NCBI GenBank assembly: GCA_035935655.1
Contig: DASYWW010000015.1
Location: 1-64,000, forward strand
DNA: 64,000 nucleotides
Direction of reading: 5' to 3'
From: Candidatus Bathyarchaeia archaeon
GTDB lineage: Archaea > Thermoproteota > Bathyarchaeia > 40CM-2-53-6
In this document: positions 52,592-61,719 of the stretch, piece by piece
How positions within the stretch are numbered: the stretch's first letter is position 1
How the letters are laid out: each line of letters begins with the position of its first letter
Position numbers and translations under genes: made by a program
Notes under the pieces: generated by a model
What the model was told of the DNA's origin: nothing
What the model saw: only the letters and a program-made list of their open reading frames with translations
Database searches by the model: none

Positions 52592-54754
52592 TTGGAAACT
52601 AAGAAGGTGCTAGTCACAGGCGGAGCCGGATTCATGGGCTCCTGGCTAGTCGACAGTCTCATCGACGCGGGACACGATGTTGTAAGCGCTGACAACCTCC
52701 TAGGCGGGAAAAAAGAGAACGTCAACCCTGACTGCAAGTTCGTCAAAGCCGACCTCGTCAAAAGACAGGAGGTAAAGCCTCTCGTCAAAGGCGTCGACAT
52801 CATATTCCACCTCGCAGCATACGCCGCCGAGGGCCAATCGATTTTCTCCCCAATCTCGATAAACGAGATCAACCTAATCCCGATGAACAATCTCCTTGTC
52901 GAAGCCGTCAACAACAACATCGAACGCTTCATCTTCACCTCCTGTCACGACTGCAAGACAAGACTGGTCACGAAGAAAGGCATCAAGACACTTGACGAAA
53001 TCGATCCCTCGGATACGATCTTCACGCTCAACCCAGGGACAGGATTCCTGGAAGAGGCAGAAATCAACAGAATCCTCTCCTACGATTACAAAGGGGAAAT
53101 GGTGTCGATCCTGGGCCGAAGGGTGGACTCCCTTGTCACGCCAAATCATAGGGTCCTCTATGTTCAAAGCGCAACGCGAAATCCACGGTTGGGGTACGTC
53201 GAGGCAAGACAGGTCTTAGAGAGGCATACTCTGCGCCTGCCGCTGGCGAATGGATGGAATGGAACACCGATGCCAGACCACTATGAATTCCACAACCCAT
53301 CGTTCCATTGGAATGCCGAGAATAGATCAACAAGGATAGCGACCGAGGATCTGTTCTACCTCATCGGGCTCTTCATAGCGGACGGTGTAGCTGACGAAAT
53401 AGACAATCATGCACGAGTTACAGGGCTTTCCGCGAGGGAATACGTCGAGACCCCCCGTGACTCCCATGGGCGCTTTCAGGCCCTAGTCGCTGCCACAGAA
53501 TCCGGCCAAGCGACGGTCACGTACGAGAGGCTGAGCCGGATTAGATTCTGCGTTCCGAAGGAAGACAAGGCACGAACTAGGCTAGAATCAACTCTCGGCC
53601 GAAACGGAATTCATTTCTCATCTTACGCGAATGGAAATGACAAGAACGGAATCATCCAGTTCCATCACCAACCGTTGTACGAACTCTTTAGGGAATGCGG
53701 TCACAACGCAAAAGAGAAGCGGATACCTGGTTGGATGCTTCAAGCTGAAGCCAAATGTCTAAGCGCACTCTTTGAGGGCGTAATGGACGGAGATGGTGAC
53801 AAGACCCACAGATATCTGACTACAGTGTCCTCTCCTCTCGTAAGAGACTTTGCCGAACTTTCATTCAAACTCGGTCTTGCGGTACATGTTCAGGAAGACG
53901 AAGGCTCCGAGACGCGTTTGCGAGATGGGCGACACATACGCGGTGGAAGAACATTTCACATCTCTGTCTCCGAGACGAGACCCTTTCTGACCAGGGATAA
54001 TTTTCACGAAACAGATTACGAGGGAAAAGTCTGGTGTCTTGAAACCGACAACGGAAACTTTCTAGTCGAGCGGAACGGAACCTTCTTCTTTTCAGGCAAC
54101 TCGATGGCTGTTTACGGGGACCAGACTCCGCCATTCGACGAGAGCTTACCGAGGAGGCCTGAGGACCCTTACGGCGCCGCCAAGTCCTACTGTGAAAACG
54201 TGCTTGAGATATTCGCGCGCATACATGGGTTCGAGCACGTCATCATCCGTCCACACAATGTGTACGGCGCGCGACAGAATGTCGCTGACCCGTATCGTAA
54301 CGTGTTGGGAATATGGATCAACAGAATCCTGCGACGAAAGCCCCCGATCATATATGGAGACGGGGAACAATCCAGAGCGTTCAGCTACATTGAAGATGTA
54401 ACACCCGCGATCGCAAACGCCGGATTCACGCCCAAGGCAAAAGGCCAGATCATCAATGTTGGAAGCGACGAGGCCGTCAGTATCCGCAAGGCCTGCGGCT
54501 TGCTCTTGCAAGTAATGGGATCCGAGTTCAAGCCAACTTTCCAAGACGCGCGTCCTGGAGAAGTGAAACACGCATTCTGCACGATTCAGAAATCTATTGA
54601 CCTTCTCGGATATGAGACCCAGCACAGTCTGAAAGACGGTCTCACAAAGATGGTTGCATGGGCGAGACATGTGGGACCCCAACAGCCAACCTACACCCTG
54701 CCGCTCGAGATTACAAGGGGAGCGCCTAAGGTGTGGGTTGAGAGATCTATGTGA
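52592..54754 (+). CDS. NAD-dependent nucleotide-sugar epimerase/dehydratase interrupted by an intein
   Basis: The 720-residue precursor encodes a 334-residue extended SDR split by a 386-residue intein. Extein features are VLVTGGAGFMGSWLVDSL (NAD site), FHLAAYAAEGQS, the reconstituted FTS/SMAVYGD active-site segment, PYGAAKSYCEN with Tyr527 and Lys531, and VYGARQNVADPYRNVL. The mature enzyme would epimerise or dehydrate an NDP-sugar, serving surface glycans. The intact triad means splicing should restore activity. The start is TTG; no operon partner is adjacent. Confidence 0.9.
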   Translation: METKKVLVTGGAGFMGSWLVDSLIDAGHDVVSADNLLGGKKENVNPDCKFVKADLVKRQEVKPLVKGVDIIFHLAAYAAEGQSIFSPISINEINLIPMNNLLVEAVNNNIERFIFTSCHDCKTRLVTKKGIKTLDEIDPSDTIFTLNPGTGFLEEAEINRILSYDYKGEMVSILGRRVDSLVTPNHRVLYVQSATRNPRLGYVEARQVLERHTLRLPLANGWNGTPMPDHYEFHNPSFHWNAENRSTRIATEDLFYLIGLFIADGVADEIDNHARVTGLSAREYVETPRDSHGRFQALVAATESGQATVTYERLSRIRFCVPKEDKARTRLESTLGRNGIHFSSYANGNDKNGIIQFHHQPLYELFRECGHNAKEKRIPGWMLQAEAKCLSALFEGVMDGDGDKTHRYLTTVSSPLVRDFAELSFKLGLAVHVQEDEGSETRLRDGRHIRGGRTFHISVSETRPFLTRDNFHETDYEGKVWCLETDNGNFLVERNGTFFFSGNSMAVYGDQTPPFDESLPRRPEDPYGAAKSYCENVLEIFARIHGFEHVIIRPHNVYGARQNVADPYRNVLGIWINRILRRKPPIIYGDGEQSRAFSYIEDVTPAIANAGFTPKAKGQIINVGSDEAVSIRKACGLLLQVMGSEFKPTFQDARPGEVKHAFCTIQKSIDLLGYETQHSLKDGLTKMVAWARHVGPQQPTYTLPLEITRGAPKVWVERSM
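52943..54100 (+). other. intein with LAGLIDADG homing endonuclease
   Basis: The intein runs from Cys118 (CHDCKTRLVTKKG) to Asn503, followed by extein Ser504. Splicing block B is VTPNHRVLY. The endonuclease has both dodecapeptides, LIGLFIADG (~257-265) and LFEGVMDGDG (~393-402), each with its catalytic Asp. Block F is YEGKVWCLETDNGNFLVERNG. The end is FFFSGN, so the usual penultimate His is Gly. The 386 residues are a normal size for a bifunctional intein, and it looks intact. Confidence 0.92.
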
Positions 54755-54779
54755 CTTGGCTCTTCACCTATCATGTCTC

Positions 54780-54960
54780 CGTCGTCGTTGAAAGAGACAA
54801 CAGCGAAAACAGACATCGTTTCCTGCGGATGTTCTCTTGATTTGCTGAGAGTAGTCTTGTTCCCAGACCCACAGCAGGGACGACCACTTTCCTCAACAGT
54901 ACAGAACCCCCTCCCCGAGAACCGGCGTAAGTGTTTTCACAGTTTATTATTACTAGCTCG
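54780..54960 (-). pseudogene. galU 5'-end relic with promoter
   Basis: From TTG at 54896 the frame reads LRKVVVPAVGLGTRLLSANQ, nearly the GalU N-terminus, then degenerates over ~25 codons to a stop. AGTTTATTATTACTAGCTCG (54941-54960) matches the promoter block at intact galU, at 45 bp from the start instead of 42. Confidence 0.7.
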
Positions 54961-55159
54961 ATTCTGTTGTGCCCAAGTCCCACCCGAGAATCAGAACGAT
55001 TACGCGCCCAATCGGAACTAGGGATCGCGAATTGGATCTGCTGGACAAGGTATGTAGCTCGATAGAGCAGGCATGACCTAGATTGACGAAGCCGCCCAGC
55101 GCTAGACCCGTCTATAGACCCAAGATGTTAAATCTGTATCGGACAAAAACCGGCCGTTT

Positions 55160-57064
55160 ATGAAAATACAGTTTTCAATATTAATGACAACCATCTTCCT
55201 CATCGCAGTCATTGCTTTCCCAGTCCGAACGATAACTCCCTCAGCGAATACTCCTCACCAGTTAGCCCTGTCCCAGTTGACTGTCCAACAGCAGAGACTT
55301 TTGAGCGGCTTATCCCAAGCTTTGCTGAGCGACCACGGTGACAACGGAGACAACAGTGGTGGAGGGCAAGGAAACAATTACACTCCCACCAACCAGAACG
55401 GTTGCGGCTCTCCAAACTATGGGAACAATATCAAGGTAAACCAAGATTGTACTAGAATCAACGGCGGAAGCCCGCAGAACGAGCCCGGCATAGCTATTGA
55501 CAAGTTCAATCCACAACACGTCGTAGCCTCTTACAACGACTATCGCCGTGGAGACGGCACCTGCGGAACCTCGTACAGCCTCGACGGTGGACAGACATGG
55601 AAGGACTCGACAGTCGCCAACAACAATGTTCCGGGCGCACCATACGGCGCGCCTCCTTTTGGCCGCGAATATTTCCAGGCGAGCGGAGACACCTCGGTAG
55701 CCTGGGACACCAGGGGCAATGCCTATGTGGCATGCCAGGAATTTGACCGGCCCTTTACCACCAACAGCAACGACACTAGCAGCGGAATATACGTCTACAG
55801 ATCAACACAGAATAACGGGGGATCATGGAACTACCTTCCAAACTTCGTAGCCGCAAACCCCGATTTTGCAAACGAAGCAAGCCTCCTCGACAAGCCATAC
55901 ATGACAGTCGACAACAATGTTAACAGCCCGTTCCGAGACCGCGTCTACGTCAGCTGGACACTCTTCGCCGCAGACGGAACCGCAAAGATCTATGAGGCAT
56001 ACTCCGCTAGCTATGGACAGACATGGAGCAGCTCAGTCCTCGTAACAACAACCAGCTCCTACTGTCCGAATTCCGTCTCTACACCAGGTACCTGCGACGC
56101 TAACCAAGACTCGCAGCCATTTGTCGCCTCTGACGGAACCCTCTATATCGTCTTCAACAACTACAACAACGCGCTCAGCTCGGCAACCGACAATCGGAAC
56201 CAGATATTGATAGCGAAATCCACCACCGGCGGCGCCAGCTTCAGCCCACTAGTCAAAGTCTCAGACTTTTTCGATCTGCCAGACTGCGCAACTTACCAGA
56301 ACGGACAAGACTTCGGCCGAGCATGCATACCTGAAAAGGGCTCACAGCAAAACTCTGTCTTCCGAGCAGTAAACTACCCAAGCGGCTCCGCTAACCCGAC
56401 AGACCCGAACGCGATCACGGTCACCTTCGGCTCCTACATCAACGTACACTCGAACGAGGCTAACGGATGCGTCCCGAACTCGTTCAGCTCCTCCACAGGC
56501 CAGAACCTCTTCACAGGAGTCAAAACACCCGGAGCATGCAACAACGACATTCTGATCAGCGTCTCAACCAACGCAGGAGCAAGCTTCACAGGCACAACAA
56601 CCGACCCACGAGCACTCGCAACCGTAACCCAAACCACCGGACAGGCAACCACCGATCAGTGGTGGGAATGGGCCTCCTACAACAATAACGGCAGACTCTT
56701 CGTCTCCTACTATGACCGTCAATACGGCAATGACGAGTCTAACGGTCAAATGGACATTAGCGTCTCTGGCTCAATTGACCTTGTACACTTCAGTTCCGTG
56801 CGAGTATCCTCATCGTCAATGCCGTTATCAACCCAGTTCAGAAACGGACGAGGCAACAGTCTCTTCTTCGGCGACTACGCTGGGCTGTCCGCAGTCAATG
56901 CACCGATCCCCATCTGGGCCGACACACGGAACTTCCAACCGTTCCTCTGTCCAGGCACGGCAACACCCGGCAACCCACCGCAACTCTGCAGCGTCCAATT
57001 CAACACAACCGTAAGCAACGATCAAGACATCTACGTATCGGTCAACCTACAAAACATACAATAA
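55160..57064 (+). CDS. secreted BNR-repeat (sialidase-fold) protein
   Basis: The 634-residue product has a signal peptide (residues ~5-30). A low-complexity Asn/Gly linker follows (GDNGDNSGGGQGNNYTPTN). A propeller comes next with YSLDGGQTW, AYSASYGQTW and STTGGASF Asp-box-like repeats and NSPFRDRVYVSWTLFAADG. It is a paralogue of 49921-51567, sharing NEPGIAIDKFNPQHVVASYND-type phrasing and the GDYAGLSAV motif. Several cysteine pairs suggest disulfides outside the cell. No anchor is seen. Confidence 0.82.
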   Translation: MKIQFSILMTTIFLIAVIAFPVRTITPSANTPHQLALSQLTVQQQRLLSGLSQALLSDHGDNGDNSGGGQGNNYTPTNQNGCGSPNYGNNIKVNQDCTRINGGSPQNEPGIAIDKFNPQHVVASYNDYRRGDGTCGTSYSLDGGQTWKDSTVANNNVPGAPYGAPPFGREYFQASGDTSVAWDTRGNAYVACQEFDRPFTTNSNDTSSGIYVYRSTQNNGGSWNYLPNFVAANPDFANEASLLDKPYMTVDNNVNSPFRDRVYVSWTLFAADGTAKIYEAYSASYGQTWSSSVLVTTTSSYCPNSVSTPGTCDANQDSQPFVASDGTLYIVFNNYNNALSSATDNRNQILIAKSTTGGASFSPLVKVSDFFDLPDCATYQNGQDFGRACIPEKGSQQNSVFRAVNYPSGSANPTDPNAITVTFGSYINVHSNEANGCVPNSFSSSTGQNLFTGVKTPGACNNDILISVSTNAGASFTGTTTDPRALATVTQTTGQATTDQWWEWASYNNNGRLFVSYYDRQYGNDESNGQMDISVSGSIDLVHFSSVRVSSSSMPLSTQFRNGRGNSLFFGDYAGLSAVNAPIPIWADTRNFQPFLCPGTATPGNPPQLCSVQFNTTVSNDQDIYVSVNLQNIQ

Positions 57065-57106
57065 TTGAAAGGGGGTCCGAAAACTCTCCTTTCAACCCCT
57101 ATTTTT
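57065..57106 (+). terminator. hairpin plus oligo-T terminator
   Basis: TTGAAAGG (57065-57072) and CCTTTCAA (57088-57095) form a perfect 8-bp stem, and five T follow at 57102-57106, directly after the sialidase-like gene. Confidence 0.65.
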
Positions 57107-57251
57107 CCTGAAATCCAAACACAGTCGATCATATCGAGGTCTTTTCTACAATGTCACAATATCGCACTCACACACTTTCACGCCTTCAGACCGTTCCCTT
57201 ACTTGTTGTTGCAGGCGTTTGTTTCGAGCTGGACGATTCAGATCTGGAGAG

Positions 57252-58578
57252 CTAGGCTGGTGTGCGGGATGGGAAAACTTCGTCAAACTTGGGCAAGGGT
57301 CTTGATTGCGCCCGCCGCTTGCGTCTCCTGTCTATGAAGAGGGCTAATGCTATTGCGACTGGGATGATTACGACGATTGCGAATGAGTAGGGTGGGTTCA
57401 GCCAGAAGAGTATAAGAGTGCTGTCACGGCTATAGGCGGAAACCTGCGCATTCTGATTAGTTGAGCCGGACCCCCCGAGGAACACCCCCCCCCCCCGGTC
57501 CAACCGCGATTGTCTGCGCCATTGAAGCAAGCTGGTCAGGCAGTTCAAGTTTCCATGCCTGATTCAGGTTGGAATCATACTTCATCGTAAACGCTGCCTC
57601 GCTTGACTGTCCAAACAAGTAGACCCCTGATGCGTCCGAGGCGATGGAGGATCCGAAAACCTCCAGGCCGATGGGGGTAAAACTAACGGCCTTGACTAAA
57701 CCCCCGTCGAGACCGTACTTCCGAACGAAACCTAAAGTTGACCATTGTGTCGAGCCGGTAACATAGACAGCCTGTCCACCTCCTGAGACGCCGGTAGACT
57801 CGTCAATCCCCGCTATGCCCGCGAACTCGTCCGTCCTAACTGGGTTCCCATTTTCATCGTACGCTACCATGAAACCATCACTTGTTCCATGAAGGGTTTG
57901 ACCGGGCAGATTTTCCACGACCCATCCAACAAGATAGACACCGGACGATCCGGCATAGACTGCCTTGACTACGCCTGACGAGTTCGCGAACGTGTGACTC
58001 CAGACGAGGGTCCCCCTAGAATCGTATTTCTCGACAAACATTCTGCTGGGATTGTTCTGTTGTGCAGTGCCTGCGACGTAGACTCCTCCGGTTCCAGCTG
58101 ATATCGCTGCCGGCGTCGAATTTGCGTGCGGCACGAGAATCGTCCACATCCTTTGGCCCTGGAGGTCAAACTTGATAATCTGGGTGCCCCCCTTTGCGGC
58201 AGCCGTAAAGTACAGTCCGTCCGTTCCCACAGTTATCGCAGGCCTGTTGGGCGTGTAATTGGTCGAGAGAGAAGAGTCTCCAAAAAACTCGGTCCAAGCC
58301 TGATGCCCGGTCTGGTCATACGCCCTCAGGAAGAACTCTGACGCAGGAGGCCCAGAGACAGTTGGGACAGACGCGGCATATCCCGTTGCAAACAGTCCTG
58401 TAGTCGAAGCTGCCACCGATGTTACCATGTTTGCTTGCCCACCCCCAAACTGGTCTGTCCACAAGGGCACGGGCTTCCAAGCCACGCCACCCGAGAGAGC
58501 AGCACCCACTATGCCCAAGAGCAGGAACGGCACGAGCCCCATCAGGACAATCAAACCGATCGGGCCTAGGTTACTCAT
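57252..58578 (-). CDS. secreted beta-propeller protein frameshifted at a C12 tract
   Basis: The first part (58578 to ~57490) has an N-terminal membrane anchor, then blades with repeated GLYFTA, GVYVAGTAQ, GVYLVGWVV, AVYVTGSTQ and GVYLFGQSS, an outer-surface SBBP-like propeller. At a run of twelve C on the plus strand (G on the sense strand) this frame soon stops. The other frame continues GGGVFLGGSGSTNQNAQVS and adds a C-terminal transmembrane helix with basic tail. Losing one G or gaining two would restore a single ORF. It is either phase-variable or disrupted, or an assembly error. Confidence 0.75.
57485..57496. repeat. C12 homopolymer inside the propeller gene
   Basis: Twelve consecutive C occur within the coding sequence, at the junction of the two frames of the propeller protein. 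Such a run is prone to slippage during replication, transcription and sequencing. Confidence 0.9.
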
Positions 58579-58684
58579 CTCATGACTAGTTGGGGTCTAA
58601 GACAGATATTGTTTCCTCCAAGGACATCTCTACCAGACGCAGTGATAAAGCGTTACGACGAAAGCAGGGAAATGGCACAGGTAT

Positions 58685-59620
58685 CTATTCGACCACTGAC
58701 TTGTTTGCCGGCTTCATGCCGCGATAGAGTCTGAGCGCCTCGGTCAGCCGCCTGATCGATTCTTGAGTATAGGGCTCGCATTGAAACATAATGTGCTGCA
58801 CGCCGAGGTCTGCATAACCGCGCATCGCTTCTGCGATCTCCTCAACTGTGCCGGTTAGGGGATTGTCGATATTGTCGAAGAAGCTCGGTCTCTTCGGCTG
58901 TAGATCAGGGAACCAGAGCGCGATGAACGCTGTGACCCCGAGCGTCTGGGGGTCGCGCCTGACCTCGCGACACGCCGCCTCGATCTTAGCGAACCGCCCG
59001 GTCATGGTTTCAGGCTTACCCATGTAGCCGGTGTTCCAGAGGTCAGCATACCCTGCTGTCAATTTGAGCAAACGTGGACCCTCGCCTCCCACCAGCAACG
59101 GCGGCCCGTCTGACCGCGGACCACGCGGCACGATTTCGCAGTTACGCGCCTCGTAATACCGTCCCGCGAAATCGACATGCCCCTCACGCAGCAGCGGCTT
59201 GAGAATCTGCAAAGCTTCTTCGAACCGATCCACGCGATGATCGAAGGGCAACCCGAACGCTTGATACTCCGGCTCGTTCCAGCCCGCGCCAACCCCGAGA
59301 ATCAATCTCCCGTGACTCACCTCGTCTAGGGTCGTCGCCATTTTCGCTAGTATCGCGGGGTTACGGAAGGAATTGCACGTCACTAGCGTGCCTAGCTCTA
59401 CGCGCCGTGTCGCCTCTGCCAATGCCGCCAGCATGGTCCAGCATTCCCAGATTCCCCGGGTCGGCTGACCAGGATATCGATAGAAGAGATGGTCAGGGAG
59501 CCAGATGCTGTCGAAGCCATCCTTCTCCGCTTGCCGCGCGACCGCACGAATCGAGTCATAAGTACGCTTGGAGTAGTTTTCGCGGTCGTTCGCGATAAAG
59601 ACCAGAAGCCCAATCTTCAC
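58685..59620 (-). CDS. LLM-class F420-dependent oxidoreductase
   Basis: The 311-residue TIM-barrel product has KIGLLVFIANDRENY, GFDSIWLPDHLFYR, ELGTLVTCNSFRNPAILAKM, GRLILGVGAGWNEPEYQAFG and PLLVGGEGPRLLKL. These are signatures of luciferase-like monooxygenases using F420 (hydride transfer to an unknown substrate). LLM proteins are widespread in F420-producing archaea. Its codon usage seems somewhat richer in C/G than its neighbours, which could hint at transfer. Confidence 0.9.
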   Translation of the reverse strand: MKIGLLVFIANDRENYSKRTYDSIRAVARQAEKDGFDSIWLPDHLFYRYPGQPTRGIWECWTMLAALAEATRRVELGTLVTCNSFRNPAILAKMATTLDEVSHGRLILGVGAGWNEPEYQAFGLPFDHRVDRFEEALQILKPLLREGHVDFAGRYYEARNCEIVPRGPRSDGPPLLVGGEGPRLLKLTAGYADLWNTGYMGKPETMTGRFAKIEAACREVRRDPQTLGVTAFIALWFPDLQPKRPSFFDNIDNPLTGTVEEIAEAMRGYADLGVQHIMFQCEPYTQESIRRLTEALRLYRGMKPANKSVVE

Positions 59621-59786
59621 TGCTTGTTCACGCGCCTCTCTCCTACAATATCGAGTATCTCTCAGAGTGAATAGTGAAACTAATCAAAGCTTACCTCTAC
59701 GAGAAATCGGTTAACGGACAAGAGACGCTCCCCGTATTCCCAGATTCTATATATCCCACGATCTGACGGCGATCGGGACCGTCACT

Positions 59787-60899
59787 TTGAACCGGCCATC
59801 CCTCGTCCATCTCCTAGTTTCGATCCTCTTTCTCGCCCTCTTGTCGCCATTCTTTCTCTCCGTTTATGCAACGCCCCCTTACACCGTTGGCATCGCCGAG
59901 GGTCAGTGGGCCATCTACGCTCCAGTCAACGTGACCTATCATGAAATCGGTGTGCAAAATCATCCTGAACCCGAGTCCATCAAGGACCTGAACCTAACAG
60001 ACCATATCACAGCAACCGTCCAACACCTCTACTCCCCAAAAAACGTCACAATACAATCAGTCTCGACCTACAAGAACTCCACAACCCGGACCATATTCTA
60101 TAACGGCGACGTGTCAACCGGAAATGGAAATCTGACCTTCGGACTCATCGCGGGAGGATTATCAGCTGGGGACCATATATGGACCGGAGCCTATTCCGTG
60201 TATACCCCAACGATAAACCAGACCATCCTAATGTCGTATCTCGGCTTAACGAGACCGGTGAATATTCTCAATTTTACACAGCGACCCTACGGGAACCTAG
60301 TCGTCAATCTCGTCTACGTCTGGGACCAGGCGAGTGGGATAACTCTCGAATCCAAGATTCTAGCTGTCCTCCATAATTCAAGCGGCGACGGCGCATACCT
60401 GCAGTATACTGATGTCAAGATCCAATCCACAAACATCTTCTCCAACCCGAGCACTCCAGACTTCGCACTCACCGTAGCAAGTCCTCCCTCCGTAGCGAGC
60501 GGCGTCATAGCCACTTTCACGATAACGATAGCACCGTTCAACGGGTTCACCGACACAGTTACCTTAACCGACACTGTTCCCGCGGGTCTATCCTGCGACA
60601 CGATCAGTCCCAATACAATATCAGGCTCGAGAGTAGTATACTTGAGCTGCTATTCAGCACTCCGCGGCACCTACAACGTAACTATAACGGGATCCAGCGG
60701 CCTCAATACCCACACCAGGACAGCGACGATCAAGGTGACTGCTGCTCCAAGTCAGACACCACCTGCCCCTGCAACGATCCTAGGACTGGCACCAACAATA
60801 TTCTTCGCGATAATCGCGGTCATACTCGCCATTGCAGGAACCGGCGGCCATCTAATCCTGAGATCCAGATCACAAACGAGACAAACAGCCACTAACTAG
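59787..60899 (+). CDS. secreted, anchored Ig-like surface protein
   Basis: The 370-residue product has a signal peptide, a ~200-residue beta domain rich in N-glycosylation sequons (NVTYHE; KNSTTRT) and the conserved WDQASGI. After TPDFALTV an Ig-like module and a proline-rich hinge (PSQTPPAPA) precede a C-terminal transmembrane helix with basic tail. It is a paralogue of 45944-47056 but keeps the anchor. A TATA-like CTATATAT at about 59747-59755 fits the TTG start at 59787. Confidence 0.8.
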   Translation: MNRPSLVHLLVSILFLALLSPFFLSVYATPPYTVGIAEGQWAIYAPVNVTYHEIGVQNHPEPESIKDLNLTDHITATVQHLYSPKNVTIQSVSTYKNSTTRTIFYNGDVSTGNGNLTFGLIAGGLSAGDHIWTGAYSVYTPTINQTILMSYLGLTRPVNILNFTQRPYGNLVVNLVYVWDQASGITLESKILAVLHNSSGDGAYLQYTDVKIQSTNIFSNPSTPDFALTVASPPSVASGVIATFTITIAPFNGFTDTVTLTDTVPAGLSCDTISPNTISGSRVVYLSCYSALRGTYNVTITGSSGLNTHTRTATIKVTAAPSQTPPAPATILGLAPTIFFAIIAVILAIAGTGGHLILRSRSQTRQTATN

Positions 60900-61218
60900 A
60901 TTTTCCCAAAGATCCAGGCGCCGAGAAACCCCTGAACCGCCAGAGACTAAGACCCTCTTTCCCTGAAACGGAATATGATCAATGGACTCCTTGATCTCTT
61001 CTATGTATTCCTCGATCATCGCGTCCATCAATTCTAGCACGAGACCTATCTTATCCCTAGACTAGGATACCTGTTCGTGCGAATAGTATTTGTGCAATGA
61101 GCTTCGAGCCTGCACTCATTTATCTTGGTCATCCTAACCATAGCGTAACCAAGTTACCGGGCAGGAACTCCATTGTTCAAATACCAACGAAAGCGCCTGA
61201 CTAATTCAAGAGAGAACG
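60900..61218. other. intergenic region with a galU 3'-end relic
   Basis: No gene is seen. At 61073-61115 the minus strand reads GCAGGCTCGAAGCTCATTGC then ACAAATACTATTC, matching the last codons of intact galU (WQAQNLSHKHYS, about 61735-61775). It is a fragment of a former second galU copy. Confidence 0.55.
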
Positions 61219-61305
61219 ATGAGCTGCTGCGACTATTGCGACGAAGGATGCGCCTGCGAATGCTGCACAATAGAGGGACCTCGGGCCGAACAAGGAAAGC
61301 GATGA
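61219..61305 (+). CDS. 28-aa cysteine-rich peptide (metallothionein-like)
   Basis: The ATG-started frame encodes MSCCDYCDEGCACECC, eight cysteines in 16 residues, then a polar tail ending at TGA. Clustered Cys-Cys and Cys-x-Cys pairs, with no hydrophobic segment, suggest binding of soft metals such as Zn, Cu, Cd or Hg. The next gene starts 6 bp later and itself has a CCPF motif. I know no exact family; the small size means the coding call rests on composition and context. Confidence 0.55.
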   Translation: MSCCDYCDEGCACECCTIEGPRAEQGKR

Positions 61306-61311
61306 CCACCA

Positions 61312-61653
61312 TTGCTTAGTCCCGAGAGCGATCAAGAGAAAGGAGAGGTATCTCCGTTTTATTGCGATCTTTCAGCCCTAGACCAGGAACAGAGAAAACG
61401 ACACAGCATCCTGGCAAAGGATCTATTCCCGACGCACCTCGAAATCAAAGAACTACCCGACGGCTATGGAATCCGGTTTCCGAACAAACCCCTTCTTTTC
61501 AAAGGATTATCGGAGTGGGCTACTCTGGAGCAACTCTGCTGCCCATTCCTAACACTCACCCTAGAGCTGCAACGTGATCACGGACCCATATGGTTGAAGG
61601 CAACAGGACAAAACGGCGTCAAGGATTTCCTTCGAGCAGAACTCGGGATCTAG
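61312..61653 (+). CDS. CCPF-motif protein, possibly metal-related
   Basis: The ~113-residue product from a TTG has FYCDLSALDQEQRKRHSILAKDLF, then KELPDGYGIRFP, WATLEQLCCPFLTLTLEL and a final GQNGVKDFLRAEL. This pattern belongs to a small family seen near heavy-metal or mercury genes, as far as I recall. The CCPF cysteines and the preceding Cys-rich peptide support soft-metal handling. Confidence 0.68.
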   Translation: MLSPESDQEKGEVSPFYCDLSALDQEQRKRHSILAKDLFPTHLEIKELPDGYGIRFPNKPLLFKGLSEWATLEQLCCPFLTLTLELQRDHGPIWLKATGQNGVKDFLRAELGI

Positions 61654-61719
61654 TCGAGACCTACAGTCAGTGCATGCCAAGGACGCAGAGCCAGATCCGA
61701 AAACTGGAGCCCTTCCAAT

